In this document: positions 24,126 through 32,660 of the stretch, piece after piece
Layout of the letters: every line of letters starts with the position of its first letter
How positions within the stretch are numbered: the first letter of the stretch is position 1
NCBI RefSeq assembly: GCF_000233715.2
Contig: NC_021184.1
Location: forward strand, 930,001 to 994,000
Source: Desulfoscipio gibsoniae DSM 7213
GTDB lineage: Bacteria > Bacillota > Desulfotomaculia > Desulfotomaculales > Desulfallaceae
Length of the DNA: 64,000 nucleotides
Reading direction: 5' to 3'
The notes under the pieces: model-generated
Databases searched by the model: none
The model's input: only the letters and a program-made list of their open reading frames with translations
Told to the model about the DNA's origin: nothing
Position numbers and translations under genes: made by a program

Positions 24126-24161
24126 TAAAAAAGTCCCGGTGCTTAACGCGGGATTTTTTTT
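24126..24161. terminator. Bidirectional terminator
   Basis: AAAAAAGTCCCG pairs with CGGGATTTTTT (one G-T pair) around an 8-10 base loop. It serves the hydrogenase operon (+) and the converging fragment at 24170 (-). Confidence 0.8.
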
Positions 24162-24169
24162 AAAGCTCT

Positions 24170-24478
24170 TTAATACTGGGCTACAAAATCAATAAAATCA
24201 ATTCTGGTTTCCGATATATTGTCAATCTGCACCACCAGGTCACTGGATGTTGCCGTGGGCTTAATGCTCACCGGAACCGGGTTTTTTCCTTTATCAATTG
24301 TCCCTTCCCATACCGTTTTCTTGTCCATTGTTATTCTTATTTGTACCGGTTTGGCACCAGCCGGGTTTGCGTCATCCAGTGCAATGGAACCGCTGATTTC
24401 CTTAATATTCTTACCGCCTATTTTAAAGGTAATATCGCCTTTACTCCAACCCTTCTTACCTGCTAAGTAAAAAACCAT
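24170..24478 (-). CDS. NPCBM-like domain protein, probably an N-terminally truncated fragment
   Basis: 102 residues rich in beta strands (KIGGKNIKEISGSIALDD, PVQIRITMDKKTVWEGTIDK, VQIDNISETRIDFIDF). They resemble the galactose-binding-like NPCBM/NEW2 domains that end copper-amine-oxidase-N (stalk) surface proteins of Firmicutes. No signal peptide or stalk domain is present, and ATG 24478 has no ribosome site. I infer the C-terminal piece of a larger surface protein whose front was lost at the hairpin boundary (24479). Confidence 0.5.
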   Translation of the reverse strand: MVFYLAGKKGWSKGDITFKIGGKNIKEISGSIALDDANPAGAKPVQIRITMDKKTVWEGTIDKGKNPVPVSIKPTATSSDLVVQIDNISETRIDFIDFVAQY

Positions 24479-24513
24479 AATACAATTTGTCGTAAATGCG
24501 ACTAAATTGTATT
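24479..24513. repeat. Hairpin at the truncation boundary
   Basis: AATACAATTTGTCG and CGACTAAATTGTATT form a 14-bp stem with one bulge and a TAAATG loop. It abuts the first codon of the truncated NPCBM gene. It could be an operator for the plus-strand genes or the scar of an element. Confidence 0.5.
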
Positions 24514-24588
24514 ATCTTTTGTGTTATTATAAATTGACTATTATTTATAAATATATTATTTTGAAAATTTAGAAAGGAAGTGGTGCTA

Positions 24589-24711
24589 TTGGCTAAAGGA
24601 AAAAAATGTGAGCAAATGCAAGTAAAAAAGAACCGCAGGGATTCATGCCCTGTGATGGACATGTACACAATGGTGGAACCGAATATTAACATTCGTAATA
24701 TAAAACATTAA
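24589..24711 (+). CDS. Small basic protein of 40 residues
   Basis: TTG 24589 follows a strong AGAAAGGAAGTGG and opens 40 codons: MAKGKKCEQMQVKKNRRDSC, then PVMDMYTMVEPNINIRNIKH. The start is Lys/Arg-rich with two Cys; it has no hydrophobic segment. It lies about 90 bases before the anion transporter gene. I do not recognise a family. Confidence 0.4.
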   Translation: MAKGKKCEQMQVKKNRRDSCPVMDMYTMVEPNINIRNIKH

Positions 24712-24797
24712 AGATTTAATCCGAAAGATACATATGACAAATCCTTCTCCTGTCAATTAGTCAGTAGAATACTAAACATAAAGGAGATGTGGCTTCT

Positions 24798-26510
24798 ATG
24801 AGTAGTCTTAGTAGCAGTATACAGAGCCTTTGGCAGTATATGTGGCAGCTTAGTAAGCAGACCAAAAGACTAATGCGTTTCGATATGGTTGCCATGGTCG
24901 ATAATGGCAATTTGTCTAAAAAAGAGCGTAAACTTGCTGATCAGGTGCTGCCCGGAGGCGCTGGCTCCCCGGGCGGCGGCAATTCCGGTGGATCTAATAA
25001 TAATGGTTCTAACGGCGGGAGCTATAACTTGGCCAAAAAAGTTGGCCTTTTTTTGGGACCCGGCTTGTTTTTATTGGTCTTATTAATGCCTACGCCTGCT
25101 GATATGACGCCGGTAGCCAAGTCAGTACTGGCCAGTACAGCCTGGATTGCCACCTGGTGGATTACCGAGGCCATTCCCATCCCGGCTACCTCCCTTTTGC
25201 CCATAGTGTTGTTTCCTTTATTGGGCGCCCAAGATGTTAAAACCACAACGTCATCCTATGGTGACAATACAGTGTTTCTCTTTATGGGAGGTTTTTTGAT
25301 CGCCGCAGCTATGGAACGCTGGAACCTGCACCGGCGCATTGCTTTAAACATCATCAAATTGGTTGGTACAGGCCCTAAAACAATTATTCTCGGCTTTATG
25401 GTTGCCACAGCTTTTCTTTCCATGTGGATTTCCAACACCGCGACAGCTATGATGATGATGCCCATTGGACTTGCGGTAATTTTGCAAGTCGCCCTTTTGC
25501 TGAAGGAACAGGGATCGGATATCGATACTTCGGTGGGTAAATTTAATTTTGGGACTGCACTTATGCTGGGGATTGCTTATGCGGCCTCCATCGGCGGCGT
25601 GGCAACCATTATAGGCACTCCGCCAAACGGAATTTTTGTGGGCGTGGTCAAGGAGATGTGGGGCCAGGATATATCCTTTGCTTCCTGGCTGGCTTACGGC
25701 ATTCCCCTCGCTGTTGTAACCTTGATTTTTGCCTGGTGGTATTTGACCAGCGTGGCTTACCCCGTCAAGATAAAAGAGCTTCCGGGCGGGATGAGAGTAA
25801 TTAATGATGAAATTCAGAAACTTGGCCCCATAAGCAAGGCCGAGACCCAGGTGGCTGCTGTATTTGTTCTGGTGGCGCTTTTGTGGATCTCAAGTTCCTT
25901 CGTATTGAAAGATTTTATTCCCATGATTAATGATGCCACTATCAGTATTTTAGGGGCTTTACTGCTCTTCTTACTGCCGGTAAACCTGGCCAAGGGGCAA
26001 TTCGTGCTTGATTGGGAGAGCGCTTTGAAAATCCCCTGGGGGATTCTATTGCTTTTTGGCGGGGGCATTTCCCTGGCCGGCGGCTTTAAAAGCAGTGGCC
26101 TGGCCGAGTGGATCGCCACCAGGCTGGTCGGCCTCGAAGGTGCTCCTATGTTGGTAATTGTGCTGGCAGTTACCGCCATGACCATTTTCCTGACCGAAGT
26201 AACTTCCAATACGGCTACCGCTACCATGCTGATGCCGGTGATGGCCTCCATGGGTGTAGCCATGGGTATTCATCCCTACGTTCTAATGATTACTGCGGCC
26301 ATTGCTTGCTCTTACGCCTTTATGCTGCCGGTGGCTACGCCGCCCAATGCAGTTGTATTTGGAACCGGCTATGTGACCATACCGCAGATGGTTAGGGCAG
26401 GTTTTTGGTTAAATATTTTTGGAATTTTGGCCATCACAGCCCTTACCATCTATTACCTACCGTTGGTTTGGGGCATAAGCTTTACCACTTTGCCGACCTG
26501 GATTAACTAA
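24798..26510 (+). CDS. DASS-family (SLC13-like) sodium:anion symporter
   Basis: 570 residues. The transporter body begins at about residue 75 and has the duplicated DASS signatures: SNTATAMMMMPIG plus IGTPPNGIF in the first half and EVTSNTATATMLMPVM plus MLPVATPPNAVVFG in the second, which form the Na+ and anion sites. Substrates of the family are dicarboxylates, sulfate or similar. Unusual is the N-terminal extension of about 75 residues: an amphipathic MSSLSSSIQSLWQYMWQL start and a Gly/Ser/Asn linker. ATG 24798 lies 11 bases after AAGGAG. Confidence 0.88.
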   Translation: MSSLSSSIQSLWQYMWQLSKQTKRLMRFDMVAMVDNGNLSKKERKLADQVLPGGAGSPGGGNSGGSNNNGSNGGSYNLAKKVGLFLGPGLFLLVLLMPTPADMTPVAKSVLASTAWIATWWITEAIPIPATSLLPIVLFPLLGAQDVKTTTSSYGDNTVFLFMGGFLIAAAMERWNLHRRIALNIIKLVGTGPKTIILGFMVATAFLSMWISNTATAMMMMPIGLAVILQVALLLKEQGSDIDTSVGKFNFGTALMLGIAYAASIGGVATIIGTPPNGIFVGVVKEMWGQDISFASWLAYGIPLAVVTLIFAWWYLTSVAYPVKIKELPGGMRVINDEIQKLGPISKAETQVAAVFVLVALLWISSSFVLKDFIPMINDATISILGALLLFLLPVNLAKGQFVLDWESALKIPWGILLLFGGGISLAGGFKSSGLAEWIATRLVGLEGAPMLVIVLAVTAMTIFLTEVTSNTATATMLMPVMASMGVAMGIHPYVLMITAAIACSYAFMLPVATPPNAVVFGTGYVTIPQMVRAGFWLNIFGILAITALTIYYLPLVWGISFTTLPTWIN

Positions 26511-26625
26511 AAATTGATGGTTTTTATCTATGGCATGATTAGTTGATTAAAAGCTAAGCTCAAAACTCTACGGTTATAGTTGCCGGAATTCACAGGTAAT
26601 TTGGTTGTCATAAAAACGAATCAAT

Positions 26626-26666
26626 AAGGCGAAGGCCGGTTTTAATATGCCGGCTTTCGCCTTTTC
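26626..26666. terminator. Bidirectional terminator
   Basis: AAGGCGAAGGCCGG pairs with CCGGCTTTCGCCTT, flanked by AT-rich sequence, between the converging transporter (+) and biotin-carrier (-) genes. Confidence 0.85.
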
Positions 26667-26793
26667 AATTAAAGAAATGTAATTTAGTAGGTACTGTGTT
26701 ATTATCCAAGTCTAATTTATTTATAACGTAACAGGCATTTTTAACGGCCGCTAAATTATCTCTTTGAATAGGGTTAAAATATCATCTACCTTT

Positions 26794-27009
26794 TTATTTA
26801 ATAACAACTAAAACTTGATCCGATTGAACATGTTCCTGCACTGCTACCTTAATTTCTAAAACTGTGCCGGGAACCGGTGCAACAATTGGGTTCTCCATTT
26901 TCATTGCTTCCAAGATCATTAATTCATCTTCGGTATTAACCTTATCTCCAACTTGGACAAAAATTTCAGTAATAATTCCCGGCATCGGGGATAATACACT
27001 ACCAATCAT
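26794..27009 (-). CDS. Biotin carrier protein (small, free-standing)
   Basis: 71 residues, just the biotinyl/lipoyl hammerhead: MIGSVLSPMPG, the biotin site EAMKMENPIVAP with Lys about 37, and the mirrored strands TVLEIKVAVQEHVQSDQVL. It would carry carboxyl groups between the carboxyltransferase encoded upstream and a decarboxylase or carboxylase partner. ATG 27009 follows AAGGAAGGT; the frame is open further upstream to 27069 without a good site. The gene is 137 bases after the carboxyltransferase gene. Confidence 0.88.
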   Translation of the reverse strand: MIGSVLSPMPGIITEIFVQVGDKVNTEDELMILEAMKMENPIVAPVPGTVLEIKVAVQEHVQSDQVLVVIK

Positions 27010-27145
27010 TTTATTACCTTCCTTCTCCATATCTCTCCTAATACCAATAATCATTTTCTCACAAGCCACTCATGAAAATGGTTTTTAATCACTATGCTTC
27101 GTGACTGCCGGCATTGGTAAGCATTTTTTGATCAAAAGCAGCTGT

Positions 27146-28714
27146 TTAACACCTCATACCTCGTGTTTTTATGCCCAATCTTAACTGTTCTGTTGGATAA
27201 ACCATTTCTATCCACTTACACAGGAGGGGCCTGGTTTCTCTGGGATCTATTATGTCCTCTATACCAAATGCCTCAGCTGTTCGGAAGGGAGATGCATATC
27301 CTCTGTACATTTCCATAAGTTCATCAAGGCGTGTCGTAGGGTTTTCCGACTTTTCTATTTCACTACGATGGGCGGCAAAAACACCTCCCTCAACAGGTAT
27401 GTTGCCCCAAACTGCTGAAGGCCAGGCATAACGCCAATTTAATTGGTTAGGATTTGATTGGGCTCCCCCGGCGACTCCAAAACACTTGCGTATATATATG
27501 GTTGCCCATGGAATGGTTGCTTGGAGAACAGAAAAGCTTGCTCTGACCCCTTTACGAATCGTGCCAAATTCTTCGGATTGCCTGCCAATGAAGAAACCGG
27601 GCTGATCTACTAAATTTATAATTGGAATATGGAAAGTATCGCACATGTCAACAAAACGCTGGAATTTTTCAGCTACATCCCAGGCGAAGGCTCCTGCCCT
27701 GAATTTATTATTATTGGCAAGAACGCCAACGGGAAAGCCATTTAAGCGGGCAAGCCCGGTTATTTGCGACTGCCCCTGGTACCTGGCAATTTCAAAAAAT
27801 GAATCTTTGTCGAATATAAGTTCAATTACTTTACGCATGTTATAAGTTTTTTGAGGTTTTCTGGGCACTATGGATAAGAGTTCTTCTTCCTGGCGTTGGC
27901 TGTCATCTTTCTCCTGGTACTTGCGCTGAGGCATTTCCCAGACATTGGTGGGTAAGTAATCCAAAAATTTTTGAGCTTGTTCCATGGCGTCTTCTTCGTT
28001 ATCAGCTACATTGTCTACCACACCGCTTATGCTGGCGTGAATTTTATAACCACCCAGGTCCTCTTTAGAAATATCTTGGCCAAAAGCCCATTTTACAAGA
28101 GGAGGTCCGCCCACAAAAACCTGGCACATTTCTTTAACCATTATTGAAAAGTGGGAAGCTACCATTAATTTAGCACCTATGCCGGAAACCGGTCCCATAC
28201 CGATGGAAACCACCGGTACCATGGACATAAGTTCTGCCATATGTTGGGATGCAGCATCAGTTATAACTGGTAATTCAGTGTAGCCTATTTGAGCTATTTC
28301 CTTAATAGAGCCACCCGCGCCGTCAAGTAAGCGTACGACCGGAATCCTGAGCTCGTGAGCCATTTTTGTGATATATGCCAGTTTTGCTTTGTACATTCTC
28401 CCAACAGAAGCACCTTTTACGGTAAAGTCGTCTCCATGTACTGCAACTTTACGCCCGTTAATATCTGCCAGGCCCATTACTATGGGGCAGGGAATAAACT
28501 TGGTTAAATTATTTTTTTCATAAGCTGCTTCTCCCGCCATAACCCCTGTTTCCGAGAAAGAACCGGTATCAACAAGTGCGTCGATTCGCTGGCGAACTGT
28601 CATTTTGCCTTTACTATGCTGTTTTCTAACTCCCTCTTCGCCGCCCATTTGGTAAGCGATTTTTTTACGCCTTTCTATTTCATCAACTTCAGGTTTCCAA
28701 GTAATTATGGACAC
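27146..28714 (-). CDS. Biotin-dependent acyl-CoA carboxyltransferase (MmdA/PccB type)
   Basis: 522 residues, the full length of the decarboxylase alpha or carboxylase beta family. N-terminal crotonase-like half: KMTVRQRIDALVD, GDDFTVKGASVGRMYKAK and LLDGAGGS. The C-terminal half has LVDQPGFFIGRQSE, which forms an oxyanion hole, and GGVFAAHRSEIE. It moves carboxyl between an acyl-CoA (methylmalonyl, glutaconyl or similar) and biotin on the protein encoded next. With a beta subunit such as that at the left edge it would make a Na+-pumping decarboxylase. The ribosome site AGGAGGTG precedes ATG 28714. Confidence 0.92.
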   Translation of the reverse strand: MSIITWKPEVDEIERRKKIAYQMGGEEGVRKQHSKGKMTVRQRIDALVDTGSFSETGVMAGEAAYEKNNLTKFIPCPIVMGLADINGRKVAVHGDDFTVKGASVGRMYKAKLAYITKMAHELRIPVVRLLDGAGGSIKEIAQIGYTELPVITDAASQHMAELMSMVPVVSIGMGPVSGIGAKLMVASHFSIMVKEMCQVFVGGPPLVKWAFGQDISKEDLGGYKIHASISGVVDNVADNEEDAMEQAQKFLDYLPTNVWEMPQRKYQEKDDSQRQEEELLSIVPRKPQKTYNMRKVIELIFDKDSFFEIARYQGQSQITGLARLNGFPVGVLANNNKFRAGAFAWDVAEKFQRFVDMCDTFHIPIINLVDQPGFFIGRQSEEFGTIRKGVRASFSVLQATIPWATIYIRKCFGVAGGAQSNPNQLNWRYAWPSAVWGNIPVEGGVFAAHRSEIEKSENPTTRLDELMEMYRGYASPFRTAEAFGIEDIIDPRETRPLLCKWIEMVYPTEQLRLGIKTRGMRC

Positions 28715-28883
28715 CTCCTATAATTTTTTTTGCTGCAATGCTACATAATTCTCCTTAGTTTTTATTTCTTTAATTGCTAATAAAATCCTTTTACAAATGT
28801 TCATATTATGTGTAACTGCCGTAGTAATTTAATAAAAATAAATCTATACACATCGAAAGAAATTAAAGGAGTAAGCATATAGA

Positions 28884-28997
28884 GTGGTGAAACAAATAAA
28901 AATAATTGACCAAGTCATTCAAACAATAATTATATACATTGCTGCAATCGATCTCGTACTTTTCATGCCCTTGCTCCCACCATCCGAAGCATTATGA
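28884..28997 (+). CDS. Possible 37-residue membrane peptide
   Basis: GTG 28884 (or 28887) follows AAAGGAG by 12 bases and opens a short frame with one hydrophobic helix (QTIIIYIAAIDLVLFMPLL). It ends 28 bases before the LysR gene and might be a leader of it. Support is limited to the ribosome site and hydrophobicity. Confidence 0.3.
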   Translation: MVKQIKIIDQVIQTIIIYIAAIDLVLFMPLLPPSEAL

Positions 28998-29024
28998 AAA
29001 TCTAAAATATCAGTGGTGATTAGA

Positions 29025-29939
29025 TTGCAAATTAAACAGCTGGAAGCGTTTTTATTAATAGCCCAGTTGAAAAACTTCACCAAAGCGGCGGCGCAGCTGG
29101 ATACGAGCCAGCCGGCGGTGAGTTTTCAGATCAAGTCTTTGGAAGAGGAACTGGGCATATTACTTTTTGAACGTACCGATAAAAAAGTTGTACTCACTGA
29201 AGCTGGCCGTCTGTTATATCCAATTGCTATGCAGATGATCCGTCAGTATAATAAAATCAAGGCTGGTATAGACGATTTGCGTGAGGTTAAGGCCGGGTAC
29301 CTGATGCTGGGGGCCACTTCGGTGGCCGGAGAATGGCTGCTGCCGCTGTTTATCGGTGGTTTTCGTGAGCAATACCCGGCGGTATCGGTCGCCCTGCGGG
29401 TGGGGGACAGTGCCCAGGTCTCCCAGTGGTTAAAGGATAGGGAAGTGGAGATAGGAATAGCGGGATGTCCTGTCAAGGCCGAGGGTGTGGAGTGCGAGCC
29501 ATGGGTAACCGATCATATGGTGATGATCACCCCGCCCTGGCACCCCATCAAGGGGGAGGAGGTGCCGCTGGCAGCGCTGACTAACGAGTCCATTATAGTG
29601 AGGGAAACTGGTTCGGGTAGCAGGCAGGCTCTGGAACAGCAGTTTTTAAAACACAATGTTACCCTGGATCAGTTCACCAGCCTGTTGGAGTTGGGCAGTA
29701 CCCAGGCTTTAATTAATGCGGTGCGCTTGGGGCTGGGTATCAGTGTTGTGTCCCGCTGGGCGGTGGCTGAGCTGCTGGAAAGGGGCGCTTTGGGCGAGGT
29801 GACGGTGCCCGGGGTAAAACTAAGCTATGAGCTGTACCTGGCCTGGAACCGACCCGACCAGGAAAGCTTGGTTTCAAGAGCATTTCGTTCATTTATCAGT
29901 GATGAGGATATCAAACAACGGTTTATTCAAAGATCTTAG
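29025..29939 (+). CDS. LysR-family transcriptional regulator
   Basis: 304 residues. The winged helix-turn-helix (about 1-62) has QIKQLEAFLLIAQLKNFTKA and TSQPAVSFQIKSLEEELG; the effector domain (about 88-295) is of the CysB/CysL-like periplasmic-binding fold. It resembles the LysR group linked to selenium or sulfur metabolism in clostridia, but the effector cannot be told. TTG 29025 is chosen as the usual MQIxxLxxF start; GTG 29013 and 29016 are open alternatives. The likely target, if autoregulated or divergent, would be the carboxyltransferase gene at 28714. Confidence 0.88.
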   Translation: MQIKQLEAFLLIAQLKNFTKAAAQLDTSQPAVSFQIKSLEEELGILLFERTDKKVVLTEAGRLLYPIAMQMIRQYNKIKAGIDDLREVKAGYLMLGATSVAGEWLLPLFIGGFREQYPAVSVALRVGDSAQVSQWLKDREVEIGIAGCPVKAEGVECEPWVTDHMVMITPPWHPIKGEEVPLAALTNESIIVRETGSGSRQALEQQFLKHNVTLDQFTSLLELGSTQALINAVRLGLGISVVSRWAVAELLERGALGEVTVPGVKLSYELYLAWNRPDQESLVSRAFRSFISDEDIKQRFIQRS

Positions 29940-29970
29940 GGGGAAGCAGGGGGACGGTTCTCTTGCTTCC
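29939..29970 (+). repeat. Dispersed repeat A, copy 3
   Basis: GGGAAGCAGGGGGACGGTTC followed by TCTTGCTTCC, identical in core to the copy at 22772, between the converging LysR and hydrogenase-like genes. Confidence 0.7.
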
Positions 29971-31281
29971 TTACTTCACGTGCTTCCCCATTGCCGGTGG
30001 TTGCTTATGGGCTAAATCCACGATTTCGCTGGCTAACAGCTGCAATCTTTCCCTTAGTTTAAACACGCAGTAGGAATTTTCCGCGTAACCCCGGACAATA
30101 TCCTCCGCAAGTGCCCGGCAGTTGGGCGAGCCACAGGAACCGCAGTCCAGACCCGGCAGCTGGGCGGTGATGTGCTCTACCTCCTCCAGCATGGTGATGG
30201 CCTGGTTGATATCGTCACTTAGCTGCAGTGTGGGACGCGGGGGGATGGGACCGGGGAGTCGGTAATAATCCGGGTCGCTGGGGAAGTCAGGTAACGGCTG
30301 CCGGCAGTCGGCCAGTTTTTTCAGCAGCTTTTCCATACGTACCCGGGCCACGAAAAGATTCTGGGGGGTCAGGGGACCGCCGATACACCCTCCTGTACAG
30401 GCTTGGGCCTCCACATAATCAATATCTGCCAGTTCACCCCGCTCAATCTCTTCCAATACATTAATTACATTGTGTATACCATCCACTGCCAGCAGCGCGT
30501 GTTCCTTGATGGCGTGATTTTCGCCGCCGGTTTTACCCCAGCCTACACCCAGGGCCGGTGACAGGCTGTTGCGCGAATCGTCGGCTGCGTCTGAAAGCCG
30601 TTGCAGTATAGCGCCGTAGATGTCGGACATGGAAAAAGCCCCGTCCACATAGGAACGCTTCCCAAATGGCTGCTTAACGGCGGTTACCTTGGCCGGGCAG
30701 GGGGTAATGAAGAATATACCTATGGCTTTATCGGCCAGGCCGTGTTCCTGCCGGGCTTTCTCCCGGGCCAGACGGGCTGAGACCTCCATAGGGGTTTCTA
30801 TGGGGGCGATGTGCTCTAAAAGGCCGGGGAACCTTACCTGCATCAGCCGTACCACCGCCGGGCAGGCCGAGGAAATCACCGGCTGGGGCCGGGGACGGTG
30901 TTCAATATAACGGCGCAGGTGATTGGAAACGGCCACGGCGCCCACGGCAACTTCATATACCTCGTCAAAGCCTATCTTTAAAAGGGCGCTCAGTATGTTG
31001 CCGGGCAGTACATCCGGTCCGAACTGGGCATATAGTGATGGGGCCGGAAGGGCGATGTTGTATTGATAGTCCGCCAGCTTCTCCAGCGGGTCGGTAATGG
31101 CCAGCTTGGCCCGGTTAGGGCAAATGCGGATGCATTCCCCGCAGTCTATACAGCGCTCCTCGATAATGATGGCCTGTCCCTCGCGCACTCGGATGGCTTC
31201 CGTGGGGCAATGTTTAATGCAATTGGTACATCCTTTGCACTTATCCCGGTCCAGCATGACCGAGTGAAAATAGTGTGGCAT
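29971..31281 (-). CDS. Sensory-type [FeFe] hydrogenase-like iron-sulfur protein (HsfB-like)
   Basis: 436 residues. Two [4Fe-4S] motifs (CKGCTNCIKHCP and CIDCGECIRICP) lead into a hydrogenase large-subunit-like domain with altered H-cluster motifs: SACPAVVRL, TPCPAKV and EAQACTGGCIGGP. Cys ligands survive but the usual TSCxPxW and ExMxC contexts do not. A C-terminal Fes-type cluster motif (CGSCGSPNCRALAEDI) follows. No Tat signal. This architecture belongs to the group often encoded with RsbW-like and DRTGG proteins near bifurcating hydrogenases, and a redox- or H2-sensing role is proposed. ATG 31281 follows CGGTGATTA; GTG 31290 is an alternative. Confidence 0.85.
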   Translation of the reverse strand: MPHYFHSVMLDRDKCKGCTNCIKHCPTEAIRVREGQAIIIEERCIDCGECIRICPNRAKLAITDPLEKLADYQYNIALPAPSLYAQFGPDVLPGNILSALLKIGFDEVYEVAVGAVAVSNHLRRYIEHRPRPQPVISSACPAVVRLMQVRFPGLLEHIAPIETPMEVSARLAREKARQEHGLADKAIGIFFITPCPAKVTAVKQPFGKRSYVDGAFSMSDIYGAILQRLSDAADDSRNSLSPALGVGWGKTGGENHAIKEHALLAVDGIHNVINVLEEIERGELADIDYVEAQACTGGCIGGPLTPQNLFVARVRMEKLLKKLADCRQPLPDFPSDPDYYRLPGPIPPRPTLQLSDDINQAITMLEEVEHITAQLPGLDCGSCGSPNCRALAEDIVRGYAENSYCVFKLRERLQLLASEIVDLAHKQPPAMGKHVK

Positions 31282-31282
31282 A

Positions 31283-31708
31283 TTAATCACCGCTTGTTTG
31301 GTTATTAATGATTGCCGTAAGCCGCGTGCCTACGTTAACCTCTGAAGTAAGCTGCATGTGGCTGGCGCTTTTTTTAATGTTGGGCAGTCCCATGCCGGCC
31401 CCGAAACCCATTTTTCTGATGTGGTCGGGGGCGGTGGAATAACCTTCCCGCATAGCTTGGGATATATCGGGTATACCCGGTCCTTCATCCACCGCCTCTA
31501 TTTCCACACGGTCCGGGTGAATGTATGCCGCCAGGCGACCCTGCCGGGCGTGAATGACAATGTTTAATTCGGCCTCATAAGCGACAATAACGGCTCGCCG
31601 CACGGTGTCCACGTGCATGCCCACCAGCTGCAGGGCTTTTTTTATTTGGGCGGCTGCTTCACCGGCCCGGTTGAAGTCCATACCTTGGACACTGAACTCC
31701 ATTTGCAA
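31283..31708 (-). CDS. Anti-sigma-factor-like serine kinase ATPase (RsbW type)
   Basis: 141 residues. GHKL ATPase fold with N-box AYEAELNIVIHA (about 45-56), G1 DEGPGIPD (about 87) and G2 GFGAGMGLPNIKK (about 112). There is no dimerisation or His domain. Relatives phosphorylate anti-anti-sigma factors; in this cluster type they probably signal for the HsfB-like protein. Its stop overlaps the start region of that gene, so translation is probably coupled. Confidence 0.85.
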   Translation of the reverse strand: MQMEFSVQGMDFNRAGEAAAQIKKALQLVGMHVDTVRRAVIVAYEAELNIVIHARQGRLAAYIHPDRVEIEAVDEGPGIPDISQAMREGYSTAPDHIRKMGFGAGMGLPNIKKSASHMQLTSEVNVGTRLTAIINNQTSGD

Positions 31709-31765
31709 TATTTATCACTCTCTCTGTTGTTTCATATTGTTAAGGTATAGTCATCCCGGGATAAT

Positions 31766-32107
31766 TTATGAACTAAGCAAACCTTGCTGGTACAACAGGC
31801 CGCAGCTTTCAAAGAGAAACCGCCTGGTTATCAGCAGCGGTAATTTTTTATTTATGGCCAGCTGGATGATATCTTGTCCCGGCTTTTTGCCGCGCACAAA
31901 TAGTATGGCGTTGGCCTCAATCATATCAGCCACTCTGACGATTTGGATGTTGGTAAGCCCGGTTATCAGAAGGCAATCCGGCCGGGAAAAACACAAAGAA
32001 TCACTGATTAAATCGCAGCCAAAGCCCGAACCAACTTCGGTATCCAGTAAATCTTCACCGCATATTACCTCTGCGTCCAGTATGTGTTTTACTTCATGCA
32101 GTTTAAT
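31766..32107 (-). CDS. DRTGG-domain protein with apparent ATT start
   Basis: 113 residues if read from ATT 32107: (M)KLHEVKHILDAEVICGEDLL, then TEVGSGFGCDLISDSLCF, LLITGLTNIQIVRVADMIEA, ILFVRGKKPGQDII and a final LLITRRFLFESCGLLYQQGL. This is the complete DRTGG fold found beside HsfB-like proteins. No ATG, GTG or TTG exists between the upstream in-frame stop and mid-domain (TTG 31996), and GGTGAGGGG sits just before the ATT. Either ATT is used or an original start codon mutated. It probably binds a nucleotide or regulatory ligand; the role is unknown. Confidence 0.75.
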   Translation of the reverse strand: MKLHEVKHILDAEVICGEDLLDTEVGSGFGCDLISDSLCFSRPDCLLITGLTNIQIVRVADMIEANAILFVRGKKPGQDIIQLAINKKLPLLITRRFLFESCGLLYQQGLLSS

Positions 32108-32348
32108 AGCCCCTCACCCGCCTGTTAAAAAAATGTTTATTAGAGGATTAAGTGGTTAATAATTCAATTCTTAACCACTTATCAAAACCATTGTGCTTAA
32201 ATAGTAACGTATCTGCTTTTTTAAATCAATCACTGATTTATGGGTTTAGGGAAGTTGGTAGTCGTGCTTCCTAGATTCCCCGGCAGGGGGCATGCGATTC
32301 GGATGGAGAGACATAAAAACAGGAAGATGAGAAGCATAGTAATCACCG
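32108..32348. other. Intergenic region, nothing recognised
   Basis: About 240 bases between two minus-strand units. TTAAGTGGTTAA and TTAACCACTTA (about 32148-32180) form an inverted repeat that may end transcription or act as an operator for neither gene in particular. Confidence 0.35.
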
Positions 32349-32660
32349 CTAAGACGATCTGTTTTTTAACATATGTCTGATAGCATCAAGCGGGTGTATG
32401 TAAAGCATGCGAGGGCCTGAAAAACGCATTACTTTCTTGATTTTGCCTCGCATTTCTGGCTTGTAACAGTGCAGAGGGCATTTTTCACAGGTGGGCTTGT
32501 CATTGCCAAACCGGCAGTTATCCAGCCTTTTAGAAGCATAAACCAATAATTCCCGGCAATCATGGCACAGGTCTTGCCTCGCGCCGTGTTTCTTGCGGCA
32601 GTACAGTTTGATCATTTTGCATATAGTGTCTTTTTCGGCCTCAATGACTTGTTTTTTCAT
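32349..32660 (-). CDS. YgbA-family (nitrous oxide-stimulated promoter) protein
   Basis: 103 residues with eight conserved Cys: MIKLYCRKKHG, LCHDCRELLVYASKRLDNC and CEKCPLHCYKPEMRGKIKKVM, then RFSGPRMLYIHP. This small Cys-rich family is induced by nitrosative stress in enterics; the biochemical role is unknown but metal binding is likely. It overlaps the end of the histidine kinase gene by 20 bases, so it is the last gene of the agr-like operon. Confidence 0.85.
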   Translation of the reverse strand: MKKQVIEAEKDTICKMIKLYCRKKHGARQDLCHDCRELLVYASKRLDNCRFGNDKPTCEKCPLHCYKPEMRGKIKKVMRFSGPRMLYIHPLDAIRHMLKNRSS

